Assembly: GCF_035046485.1 (NCBI RefSeq)
Contig: NC_085138.1
Coordinates: forward strand, 342,934,263 to 342,998,262
Reading direction: 5' to 3'
Length of the DNA: 64,000 bases
Origin: Aedes albopictus
Lineage: Eukaryota > Arthropoda > Insecta > Diptera > Culicidae
A program made the position numbers and the translations under genes. Positions 54,535 through 64,000 of the stretch are shown here, in pieces (the first letter of the stretch is position 1; the number at the start of each line of letters is the position of its first letter). A model generated the notes under the pieces. That model was not told the DNA's origin and searched no databases. It saw only the letters and a program-made list of their open reading frames with translations.

Positions 54535-55933
54535 AAACTAAATCATTTACATAGACAGTAGCATTACGGAATATCTTTTAATAATTCTTGTGAATCCATT
54601 AAGATTCTCAGAAATTCCCAGTCTTCTGGCATGCATTCTAGAGACTATAGGAAATATTTTAAATTATTTATGAACATCAGTACCATATTTGAATTTTTTT
54701 TTTAAATAATTCCTGAGAATCGCCTTAAGCTGACCAAACATTTCCAGTGATCTGCTAAATATTCTAAAAATTATAGAAAATATTCTCAATCATCTATAGA
54801 AATCAGAAGCATCACTGAATATTTTTAAATAATTCCTGAGAATTCCTAAAGATTCTCAGAAATTTCCAGTCTTCTGGGATGTGTTATAGAAACTATAGGA
54901 TATATTCTGAATCATTTACAGAGACAGTAGCATTACGGAATATTATTGAATAACTCCTGAGAATCTCTACAGATTCTCAGTTGCATTACGGAATATTTTT
55001 AAATAATTCCTTAGAATCCTTAAAGATTCTCAGAAATTTCCAGCCTTCTGGGATTTATTCTAGAAACTAGGAAATATTCTTAATCATTTACAGAGATCAA
55101 CAGCATTACGGAATATTTTTAAATAATTCCTGAGAATCCCTTAAGATTCTCAGAAAATCCCAGTATTCTGAGATGTGTTCAAGTAACTATTGGAAATTTT
55201 CTAGATTATTTAAAATAATCAATAGCATTACGAAATATTTTTAAATATTTCCTGAGAATTTCTAAAGATTATCAGGTATTCCCAATCTTCTGGGATGTAT
55301 TCTAGAAACTATAGGAAATATTCCAGATCTTTTATAACAATCAATAGCATTACGGAATATTTTTAAATAATACCTGAGAATTTCTAAAAATTATCAGAAA
55401 TTCCTAATCTTTTAAGATGTATTCTAACAACTACATATAATATATAAACTAAATCATTTACATAGACAGTAGCATAACGGAATATTTTTTAATAATTCCA
55501 GTAAATCCATTAAGATTCTCAGAAATTCCCAGCTCTCTGGGATGTATTCTACAAACTATAGGAGAAAATACAAATCATTTACAGAGACAGTAGCATTACG
55601 GAATATTTTTAAATAATTCTTGAGAATCCCTAGATTCTCAGATATTTCCAGTCTTCTGGAATACATTCTAGAAAAAACTAGAGGAAATATTTTAGATCAT
55701 TTATAACATTCAATAGCATTACGAAATATTTTTAAATAATTCCTGATAATTTCTAAAGGTTATCAGAAATTCTCAGTCTTCTGGGATGTATTCTAGAAAC
55801 TAGAGGAAATATTCCAGATCATTTATAACAATCAATAGCATTACGGAATATTTTTAAATAATTCTTGAGAATCTCTGAAGATTCTCAGAAATTCCCTTTT
55901 TTTTAAGATGTATTCTAACAACTTGAAGATACT

Positions 55934-56231
55934 AGCTGTTCCGGCAAACGTTGTCTTGCCACGCTGTGGTGGTTTGACAACTGTTGAGCTCATAACGTCA
56001 CCGCACTCTAGATTGGTTTCATTTCATACGTGTTGATTTTCTTCCCAGCTAACGAAAACCAGTACTTTATCAATTTTCACCCTTTTCTAGTTGATTTTCG
56101 TAGCTTCTTGTACATATAAACACAGCCAACACGAATAAGAACCGGATCGTGCAAGAGTCAAGCTGATCGGTTCATCCGTTCTTGAGTTGTGTTGCCTCAA
56201 AGGGACTTCAAACTCATTTTTATATATATAG
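55934..56231 (+). mobile_element. Non-LTR 3'-end or SINE-like copy (2 of 2)
   Basis: Begins AGCTGTTCCGGCAAACGTTG and ends TATATATAGAAG. It is about 75-80% like the copy at 53817 and in the same orientation. Because each copy meets a different monomer sequence, the two may be separate insertions. Confidence 0.7.
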
Positions 56232-56575
56232 AAGATAAACTAAATCATTTACATAGACAGTAGCATTACGGAATATTTTTTAATAATTCCTGTGAATCCA
56301 TTAAGATTCTCAGAAATTTCCAGTCTTCTGGCATGCATTCTAGAAACTATAGAAAATATTTTAAATTATTTATAAACATCAGTACCACAATAAAAAAAAA
56401 TATTTAAATCATTCCTGAGAATCCCTTAAGCTTACCAAACATTTCCAGTGATCTGCTAAATATTCTAAAAATTAAAGAAAATATTCTCAATCATTTATAG
56501 AAATCAGAAGCATCACTGAATATTTTTAAATAATTCCTGAGAATCCCTAAAGATTCTCAGAAATTTCCAGCCTTA

Positions 56576-57480
56576 AGCCTTTACCTACCTTAAGCCTTTA
56601 CCAAAAGTATGTAAATTCGTTGCTGAGGTTTAGACAGATTTGTTGGTTCACTAAGTCCTCCCAAATTGCAGAGTGATGCTAAAGTTTGATCTTTGATACT
56701 GACCACTTTTACCAAAAATATCCAAATTTGTCTCAGAGGTTTAGACAGATTTGTTGGTTCACGAAGTCCTCCCAGATTGCATAGTGATGCAAAAATTATC
56801 AGTCTTTGATACTGACCACTTTTACCAAAAATATTGAAATTTGTCTCAGAGGTTTAGACAGATTTGTTGGTTCACCCAGTCCTCCCAGATTGCATGGTGA
56901 TGCAAAAATCATCAGTCTTTGATACTGACCACCTTTACCAAAAATGTTTAAATTCGTTGCAAAGTTTTAGACAGATTTGCTGGTTCACTAAGTTCCCCCA
57001 AATTGCATAGTGATGCAAAAATTATCAGTCTTTGACACTGACCATCCTCATCAAAAATATCTAAATTTGTCTCAGAGGTTTAGGTTCTTACACAGAGAAC
57101 AGACATCCAGGCTAGAACAAATTTCATTCGGAAAGTTGTGTAAGGATTTGAATCTTTACTTGAGTAAGGTTGCAAACCAATACACGATGACAACACTAAC
57201 GCCACCAAACACCATATTGCCACAGTCAGTGGTGAATTGAAACATTTCAAGTGGTGAATTAAATTAGTATGGGAAATTAACCGATTGCAGCGCCACGCTA
57301 TTGCCACTTGTGTTGCCGATTTCAAATGGCCGTTAAATTCCTTACACAGTTTCGGAACTGGACTTGGATGTCTGTTCTCTGTGGTTCTTATTAGATACAC
57401 CACCAGATCCTCCAAAATTGCATGGTGATGCAAGATATCAATCAAAGGTATTTGATTCGTTAGAATTCACAATCAATTTG
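56576..57480. repeat. Second tandem array, ~113-bp monomer
   Basis: TTTGATACTGACC recurs at about 56692, 56805, 56918 and 57031. Each unit has GAGGTTTAGACAGATTTGTT and AAGTCCTCCCAGATTGCATA. The array is cut by the MITE at 57091 and resumes briefly after it. Confidence 0.88.
57091..57383. mobile_element. 293-bp MITE with 7-bp duplication GTTCTTA
   Basis: CACAGAGAACAGACATCCAG at 57091 mirrors TGGATGTCTGTTCTCTGTG ending at 57383, with GTTCTTA at 57084-57090 and 57384-57390. Inverted pairing continues for about 45 bases. The terminus (CACAGA...ACAGAC) and the 7-bp duplication match those of the large element that contains it. Confidence 0.9.
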
Positions 57481-57789
57481 ATTTTGCTGAATACCAACGA
57501 TTTACGGATTTACGTTTGAAAGCGGATTCAATCGTTATGTTGCAAAACCAAATTCCGCGCTTGATCACTTGGTAAAGAGAGGGATCATGTAAGACTTTAG
57601 TTCACGTGATATATAGATGGCTCCTGCCTTAGTAGTTTAAACTTATTAATTGAGTACAATAGCTTTTATTTCAAGCCGAGTGCCTAACTGTAGAGATAAG
57701 ATATTTTATTGTGAACATTAATTGAACATCATAATACATACTGAGACTTAAATTTAAAACTGGGTAGTTTATTCCGAAACTACCTTACA

Positions 57790-59660
57790 CATAGCGCCAC
57801 TTCACGTCACTCACTTTAAATCGGAGCATTTCTCAATGAATGCATCGAAATCCTGCCGGTAGACCAGTTTCGGTTCTTTGGGCGCCTTGAACGGCAGCGC
57901 CGAGTAGATCTGGTTCTTTTTGCTCCAGGTCCACATGATCCAGCTGCCGAGTCTTCCGAAAATCCAGCTGCTCCTCGGCACATTTCGAACTTCTTCACAC
58001 TCCGCACGAAGAGCGACCTTCGGAGAAGGTAGAACAGCTTTATTTCCGCCCCATCGAAATGCTTCAAGTCGCTTTCGAGCACCTTGGCGCTGTCGATTAC
58101 CTCGCTGAATAAGCTATCTAGTTCCATCATTAAAAGTAAAGTTTTGCACCGGCCGAACAGGCCAACGGAACCATTTTGATGGGCCTCGATTCAAGGCTTC
58201 GGTGAATTTCCAGACCACCCAAGAGCACTGCATCGAAGATGTGCATGATCGATTTTCTGCGTTTGATGCTGGATACGGAAACAGAGCAATTTTATGGGAA
58301 AAGAATGTGAAATTTGTTTACAGATACATCGTATATGGTAGCTTACCTTTGGCAGAATTTTCTTCAAAAATTTCTCTGTATAGAACCATCCGCGAAATCC
58401 TGCCGGTAGACCGCAGTGTCGGTTCTTTGGGCGCCTCGAACCGCTGCGCCGACGAGTAGATGTAGCTGGTTTTGCTCCAGGCCCACAGCATCCGGCTGCC
58501 AAAGCTGCTTCTCGACTCACTTCGAACCGGTCAGCACACTTCGCACGAAGAACGGCCCTCGGGGAATGTAGAACCGCGAAGCTTCCATGTCGAAACGCTC
58601 CAAGTTGCTCCCGAGCACATTGGTGCCGTCAATCAGCTCGTGGATCGAGACATTGCTGAAGAAGCCATCTAGTTTCATCATCGGAAGTTAAGTCTTGCCC
58701 CGGACCGGGACCGGCCGAAAAGAGGAAGCATTTTGATGGACCAGCCAGCGGTCGATCATGGCTTTGGCGTACTAGATCCTGGAAGCGGAAACACGGAAAT
58801 TTTATGGGAAAATGTAAAATTCTTGTAGACAGATAATCGGAGAAATACCTAATAAGGTAGGTATTAAACTTGCCCTGCTATGGTGGCTTACCTCGGCCGA
58901 ACTTTCCTCTAATTTCCCCGTATAAAACCCTCCGCGGCGATAGAATTACTTGGATGTTCTTAATTTGCGTCCAACCGGACTTGTCCTGATCGTAGTAGGT
59001 ATAACACATTGCCGTTGCTCAGAAAACTCGTCCGAATACGTTTATCTTGATCGGCCGTTACATCCACCGGCATAAAGAACCAATCGTTTGATTTTCCGAA
59101 GGACTTATTCAGCGGTCGTTCCGAACTCCACGCTGGCCTGGCGCACGAATCCATCCGTCGGTGAGACGTTTTTTGTAACAACTTTCAGTGACGCCACAGC
59201 GTCATGCATGCATGCATGCGGTGCATGCACCGATCGTTTGATCCGGATTGTCGATTGAAGAAAGAAGCCTCCTCAATAAATGCGGATATTCTGGTTATAA
59301 AAGGATATGTCATTCCCCTTGGATAAATTGTCCGGAACGAAATTATTACCTTCATATTAATGTTCCCTCCTGCTCGGATCATTGCCAATGCCAGTAGCAC
59401 TACAAGTACAGCTGCTTCGAGATAATCTCCTGAGTTGTTATTCACGAAGAACCCTCCGTCGCACATGATGCGCTCCTAGCCGGTTCGTTTGCGCCTTCAC
59501 GTACTCTACGAATACCGTATCGAAAGTGTACCCGTCGTAGTTCACTCCGTCCGTTGAAGGGATCGAAGCTTTCCGGAGGTTCTATTTTTCCGGTGTTTCG
59601 GGATTCTACCCCGACCGGCTTGAGTTTTGGGGGAGCAAAAAGCAGAACACTTTCAATGTT
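57790..59660 (-). pseudogene. Decayed gene with duplicated exons, function not recognised
   Basis: Coding-like pieces on the minus strand. From 59660: KPVGVESRNTGKIEPPESFD, then after a shift VNYDGYTFDTVFVEYVKAQT, and a hydrophobic helix EAAVLVVLLALAMIRAGG near 59400. At 59170-58930: SPTDGFVRQASVEFGTTAE, then KSNDWFFMPVDVTADQDKRI in another frame. At 58680-58350: MKLDGFFSNVSIHELIDGTN and, shifted, WAWSKTSYIYSSAQRFEAPK. At 58130-57800: MMELDSLFSEVIDSAKVLES and WSKKNQIYSALPFKAPKEPK. The last two blocks are parallel copies. Donor-like GTAAGC sites lie near 58345 and 58889. Several frameshifts make it dead. Confidence 0.5.
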
Positions 59661-59842
59661 TATAAACAAGCAAGTCGCTTGACAGTTCGCTCAGTGACAA
59701 GTCGCATGACAGTTCGCTGAGTTTTCGCCCGTTCAAGGGGTTCACCAAAGCGCAATTACATAATACAAGAGGGGCTTGCGAAAGTAGGTGCGACCGAAAA
59801 AAACGATTACTGCTCCGTCTGTATCTTCGTTTGTGGTACAAG

Positions 59843-61137
59843 TATGCCGTCTTAATGTCCAGGTGTCTTATCGCCATCTTCCGCTTGGATGCAACGGACA
59901 GAAGTGTACGGAACGTTGCATGTCGAGTGACCGGTGCGAACACATCTTCAAAATCCTCGCCAAGCTTCTGGGAGAATCCTTGGGCCACGACTCTAGCCTT
60001 ATGCTTCGCAATGTTGCCTTCCTCGTCACGCTTCAGCTTATACACCCACCGCGATCCAACGATCTTCCGCCCTTTCGGTGGTGGGACGAGTTTCCATGTC
60101 TGGTTCCGCTTGTGGGACTCAAGCTCGTCCTCCATCGCGTCCCGCCATTCCTTGATCCGCAGCGCTTCCTTCACGTTAATTGGTTCCTCCGATGCACACG
60201 CCACGTTGCCAGCAGCGTAATCGAGAACGTACTCATCAAGCTTCCGTGGTGGCCTACCACGCGTTTGGCGCTGCGATCGACGAACAGGTTCCGCCTGTGC
60301 AGGCTCTTCATCGTCGTCCTCGGACCCTTCTTCCGGAATAGGCTTCTCTTCTTCTTCTTCAAGCTTCAGTGGATCAATCTCCTCCTCAACGGATGCTCTC
60401 TGCTGTCCGCTGGCTTCAGCCTTCAACGGGATGTCGACCGACGAAGTACCGTTCGCCAACTCTACGAAGCGCGCGTCGCGACTGACGGTGATGAGGTCAG
60501 TCTCGCAGTCCAAAAACCGGTAGGCTTTGTGACTCATCGAATAGCCCACAAAACGGAGCTTCTTCGACTTGCTGTCCAGCTTGCCGCGCTTCTGATCCGG
60601 TACGTGAACGTAGGCCTCTGTGCCGAAAATGCGAAGGTGAGCCAAATCCGGCTTGCGGCCCCACCAGATCTCATAGGGAGTTTTGGAAACACTTCTCGAT
60701 GGCAAACGGTTTTGCAAGTAGGTAGCGGTCAGTACCGCCTCTCCCCAGTAGCGCCGATCCATGCCGGAGTCGATGAGCATACATGTGGCCATTTCCGTGA
60801 TGGACCGATTCTTACGCTCGGCCACACCGTTCTGCTGGGTAGTATACGGTGTCGTGAGTTGCGCCATGATCCCTTCGGCACGGTAGAAGCTCTTCAATTC
60901 GTTGTTGCAGAATTCGCCCCCTCCATCGGAACGAATGGCTCCAGGCTTCCTGCCGAACATGTTCTCCGTCCATCGAACGTAATCCTTTATCTGCTCCGCT
61001 GCCTCCGACTTGTGCTTCAGCAAGTAAGTCACCGTGAAGCGACTATAATCGTTGATCAAGTGGAGCACGTACCGATTTCCACTCGAGGATACGCTTCGAT
61101 TTACGCTCAGCCAGCGGGGGAAATGGCTGCCTAGCGG
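59843..61137 (-). pseudogene. Copia integrase core and start of reverse transcriptase
   Basis: The frame reads SGNRYVLHLINDYSRFTVTY, IRSDGGGEFCNNELKSFY (second catalytic Asp), TTQQNGVAERKNRSITEMAT (catalytic Glu), NRLPSRSVSKTPYEIWWGRK and the GKLDSKSKKLRFVGYS motif after the core. An acidic linker (EEEEEKPIPEEGSEDDDEEP) and RT start follow (WKLVPPPKGRKIVGSRWVYK, HKARVVAQGFSQ, RHLDIKTAYLY), where the 12.4-kb insertion cuts it. The segment with the first catalytic Asp is missing at the join to the upstream frame near 61100, so the integrase cannot be functional. Confidence 0.92.
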
Positions 61138-62476
61138 ACTTCCCCTCGAGGCAACATTCACAAATAAGACGCATGCCACAATCACCTACCTTGACACCTG
61201 TCGCTAGGTTTTCTTTGAAGAGCCGTTCCGTCGCTGCCCAGTCCCTGTGACCGAAGCGTCGGTGCCACTGGTGCTGGCAGTTTTCTTGGTGTTCACCAGC
61301 GGCAGCCTTGTTGGAAACCTCCGCCGTCCGAAGGTAGTACAAACCTCCGTAGCGGTAGCCGGTCGCCACGACGTCTCCTGCATCAGCAATCCGACAGCTT
61401 TCACCATCGAAATTCACAGCGAGCTTCTTTTCTGCCAATTTGGCCACTGATACCAGGCTTGTCGCCAGCCCGGGCACGAACTTCACACTCTTCATGTCAA
61501 TCTTCACCGGGTTTTCGGAACCGTCTATACCCGTAATCACTCCACTGCCCTCTCCGAGGATCTTCGTCTTCTGACCGTCCGCGAGCGTGATCCACCCGCC
61601 GGAGAATTCACTCAGCGTATCGAAAAAGTCACGATTGTTGGTCATATGGGCACTTGCCCCACTGTCAATGACCCACGCCGACGACCGAACACTTTCAGAA
61701 CCGGTGAACGCAACACTTCTTCCTTCGCTCTGGGCGGCTTTAGCTTTGGGAGCTTCTTTTTCCCCAACACTTTCTCCCTTCTGCGCCTTGAATTTTCGGC
61801 AATCGCGCCGCAGGTGACCCGGACGCTTGCAAAAGTGGCACACGCGAGACTCTTTCGGTTTGTTATCGATCGACCGCATTGCCTTCTCCGATTTCGAACC
61901 AGAACCACCACCGTCGCGCTCCAATCGTCGATGATATTCATCCGTCAGTTTGGATTTGACGATATCCAACGAGATATCATCATCTTCACGGCTATCAAGA
62001 GCCGACACAATGCCATCAAACGACGGGGGTAAACTTCTCAACAGCATACACACTTTAGTATCCTTGTCCAGCTCGGTACCGGCCGCGTCTAACCGATCGA
62101 ACAGTTCGTCCACCTCGCGTAAATGTTCCTCCAAGTTACCGCGCTCGGGGAGGTTAACCGCACACAACTTTTTCAATAAAGAAACTCGTACCGAACGCGT
62201 CTTTTGGTGGAACGATTTCAACGCGCGAAACACTTCGTGGGCACTCGCACAGTTTTTAATAAGCGACAGCTGGCTGTCTTCAAGCAGCAGCACCAAAGTG
62301 GCTTTCGCCTTCCGATCGGCGGTTTTCCACTCATCGTCCTGGTCTTCAGCCTCCGGGACGGCTTCACTCACAACAGTCCACAAATCTTCACGTTGCAGCA
62401 GCATCTCGATGCGCACCTTTAACGTGCCCCAATTTGTGCCATTCAGCTTGGCAAATGCAAATCGAGAATCAGCCAT
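61100..62476 (-). pseudogene. Copia gag, protease and integrase zinc-binding region
   Basis: ATG at 62474-62476 opens MADSRFAFAKLNGTNWGTLK, a copia-type Gag. LPERGNLEEHLREVDELFDR and LLRSLPPSFDGIVSALDSRE are typical of the UBN2-like Gag core. The nucleocapsid knuckle is CHFCKRPGHLRRDC. The protease has the active-site WVIDSGASAHMT. The GAG-pre-integrase region with HQWHRRFGHRD and CECCLEGKSARQPFP gives the HHCC zinc site. The frame then runs off (ILEWKSVRAPLDQ) at the deletion near 61100, where it should enter the integrase core. Upstream of that point the coding sequence is unbroken for 455 codons. Confidence 0.93.
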
Positions 62477-62696
62477 CTTGGCGAGCACTGTACCACTGTC
62501 CCGTTATCCCACACTCGCGACGCTTGTCGAGAACAAAAGCTTTTTCACCAAAGCCACCGGCGGCTCCGCATTCAGCAGCAGCAGCGCACCGACACACACA
62601 CAAACGCCGTCGAACTTTCGCGATACTCCGTCACTTTCCGACCGGACTATTTCCTCCGTGATTTCTCAAATCCGTCTGCTTCCTGGGACCATTACC

Positions 62697-62975
62697 TGAC
62701 GACGATACGACCAGGCGGAGTAGCACAGCAAAATCAGCGAAGCGGCAGTTCGGATTTGCACGGGAAATAAAACACGCGAGCTAACTGGTAAACGTTATAA
62801 TTCGGGAGAGAAAATGATAGGTATTACAACCGTACGCGGGAAATGTGCTTTTGGAATGAGGGATAAATGTCAAACGTACCTGGGGGTACACCAATGCTAT
62901 TTTAGATAATCGTATTCACGGGGGGTGCTCGGATGCACCGCAGGGTTGGCAGGAGGTAATCATCGTCCCTCAACA
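62697..62975 (-). repeat. Copia 5' LTR
   Basis: 279 bases, starting TGACGACGATACG and ending CAACA on the plus strand. A TATA-like or transcription start site could not be fixed. It is followed inward by GGTAATGGTCCCAGG, the proposed primer-binding site. Confidence 0.95.
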
Positions 62976-62980
62976 TTGAT

Positions 62981-64000
62981 AATTCTTGAAAAAAGGTCGC
63001 CACATGGCCGGGAGATATGATGACTGCTGCGACTGCACGTGGCATTTGCACTGCGATTGAATTTTGTCCATCATTGAAGGCCTTGGAAAGTAGTCACCAT
63101 AATTGTGATTTTCTTGCAACGCACAATATAAAAAGTAACAATATATCTATGTATTTTATTGTGAACAATAAAACCAGTCATATGTTAATAATATCTAGAT
63201 TGAGTTTAAATAAGGGCGAAAGTAACATGAGAGAGTTCTCTTCATCGACTCTCTCTTCTGCAAATTGGCTTCTTTAGCGGTGTTGAGATAATCTCATATT
63301 CTGAATCTACATGCCAAACTGAGCCAAAATCCAAATTTTCATGAATTTTGGAGCCCGGGAACCTATTTAAAAATCAATTTGAAGTTTGTATGGGAGCGAT
63401 TTGTTGAATCACCCCTCGTCGCATTTTGTACTGGGCGAAGCTGTCAAGCAGTTGCCCAGCTGTCAAAAGGTGATTTCAAAAAATATCTTTGAAATTAATT
63501 TTAGGTATCACAATTAAGTTCTAAAAATCTGAAAAAAATCATAGTGGCTCAGAAAAATATGCTCTTTTGTATAAAAACGAAAAATCAATACATTTTTCAA
63601 AATTAAAAAACCCAATTAAAGTGACAACATGCAAGTATGGTTGAACTTTTTTATCATAAATCGCTACACTGCGAAAAAAATCTTCATTCCTTCTATGTGT
63701 CCGGGACATGGATTTTTGCAATGGGGGTAAACAAATGTTTTCCATTAGTGCGACTCATACTTTTGATGAGGCACCATACAGCAGCGACTCATACAATTTA
63801 GAGCACATACTATTCATGTGCTAATTTGCCTGCGTAATTGGGTATTGGTTGCATATACTTTGGATGTGCTTTGGCACATGGGTATTTGCCATTAAGTATG
63901 AGGCAATTTTCCTGAGTGTAGGTTGCGATGCAATCTAGCGTCTAAGTGTAAAAAAGTTCAATTGTATTTGCATCTTGTCACTTTAATTTGCAGAAGAGAG
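62981..64000. other. Flank of the copia insertion; no gene seen
   Basis: 63130-63194 is the right arm of the inverted repeat pairing with 44030-44097. The remainder (63195-64000) is AT-rich. Short GCACATN and ACTCATAC phrases near 63750-63900 recur loosely. No coding frame. Confidence 0.5.

Larger units (their letters stand above)
52560..56575. repeat. Satellite array of ~121-bp monomers
   Basis: Roughly 25 monomers of the form ATTACGGAATATTTTTAAAT-AATTCCTGAGAATCCCTAAA-GATTCTCAGAAATTTCCAGT-CTTCTGGGATGTATTCTAGA. Each has a 9-base hairpin CTGAGAATC-CCTAAA-GATTCTCAG. Monomers differ by about 10-20%. Four later insertions (52873, 53817, 54355, 55934) sit within it. Confidence 0.92.
47396..59835. 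mobile_element. 12.44-kb element with 7-bp target duplication GTACAAG
   Basis: The exact 7-bp repeat GTACAAG at 47389-47395 and 59836-59842 flanks the insert. Collapsing the repeat restores an unbroken copia RT frame. Ends are inverted: CACAGACGAATTTATACAGA at 47396 against CACAAACGAAGATACAGACG read inward from 59835. P superfamily elements make 7-8 bp duplications, but no transposase is visible. Contents: gene-like leader (47626-48560), MITEs, a 94-residue spliced ORF, BEL/Pao pol, two satellites and a decayed gene (57790-59660). Confidence 0.88.
45892..62975 (-). mobile_element. Ty1/copia LTR retrotransposon with TTGAT duplication, split by an insertion
   Basis: Two LTRs (45892-46166 and 62697-62975) in the same orientation start TGACGACGAT and end AACA on the plus strand. 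The 5-bp duplication TTGAT lies at 45887-45891 and 62976-62980. The coding strand is minus: gag-protease-integrase (62476 to about 59843) and RT-RNase H (47388 to 46219). Between them is the 12.44-kb element at 47396-59835. Without it the copia element would be about 4.6 kb. After the 5' LTR, GGTAATGGTCCCAGG resembles the internal initiator-tRNA primer site used by insect copia elements. GAGGAGGAG precedes the 3' LTR as a polypurine tract. Confidence 0.95.

Noticed and set aside
52560..57480. CRISPR-like array
   Set aside because: Units are ~121 and ~113 bp head-to-tail satellites without unique spacers, in a eukaryotic genome.
59788..61134. 448-codon open frame on the plus strand
   Set aside because: It is exactly antisense to the copia integrase frame and has no domain of its own; GC-rich codon use of the true gene keeps the opposite strand open.
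61646..62699. Serine-rich plus-strand frames
   Set aside because: Antisense to copia gag; no independent support.

Overview
This is a eukaryotic, almost certainly culicine mosquito (Aedes-type) genomic window. It has tRNA-derived SINEs of the Feilai type, a dense mix of hAT-, TA-target- and TTA-target miniature elements, Jockey-, RTE- and L1-like non-LTR relics, and copia and BEL/Pao remnants. Introns are short with GT-AG borders. There are no operons, ribosome binding sites or CRISPR arrays. One 500-N assembly gap lies at 39610-40109.

Host genes are few. The one clear intact gene is the proteasomal ubiquitin receptor ADRM1/Rpn13 (15921-17727, plus strand, two coding exons, 445 residues), preceded by a 5'UTR intron. 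A second likely host gene on the minus strand is seen only as its last two coding exons (31410-31959). A small spliced ORF of unknown function (48960-49312) and two degenerate gene-like regions (6364-6790 and 57790-59660) are less certain.

Layout. 1-5400: degenerate repeats, a palindrome, a Feilai SINE, a 680-bp tandem duplication and a ~185-bp tandem array ending in a CA microsatellite. 5640-12463: a run of DNA elements with readable target duplications, ending in a 1191-bp hAT foldback. 12464-15125: tandem and palindromic repeats. 15500-18400: ADRM1. 18417-30300: a TTAA element, then a Jockey-type retrotransposon split by an 8.2-kb TA-flanked element that itself holds hAT elements and SINEs. 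31243-34916: hAT MITE, host exons, iteron-rich TA element and RTE relic. 34917-39609: an L1/Tx1-like element on the minus strand, broken by a SINE. 40110-43942: zinc-finger/DDE-like transposase remnant, peptide repeat and palindrome.

44030-63194 is a nest. An inverted-repeat element holds a copia LTR retrotransposon (45892-62975, 5-bp duplication TTGAT). The copia pol gene is split by a 12.44-kb element (47396-59835) with short terminal inverted repeats and an exact 7-bp target duplication GTACAAG. That element carries MITEs, the 94-residue spliced ORF, a BEL/Pao pol fragment, two satellite arrays and a decayed exon-duplicated gene. A 293-bp MITE inside it also has a CACAGA terminus and a 7-bp duplication. 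I consider this 7-bp-target, CACAGA-ended group the best candidate for something not yet described. All family calls come from reading motifs by eye.
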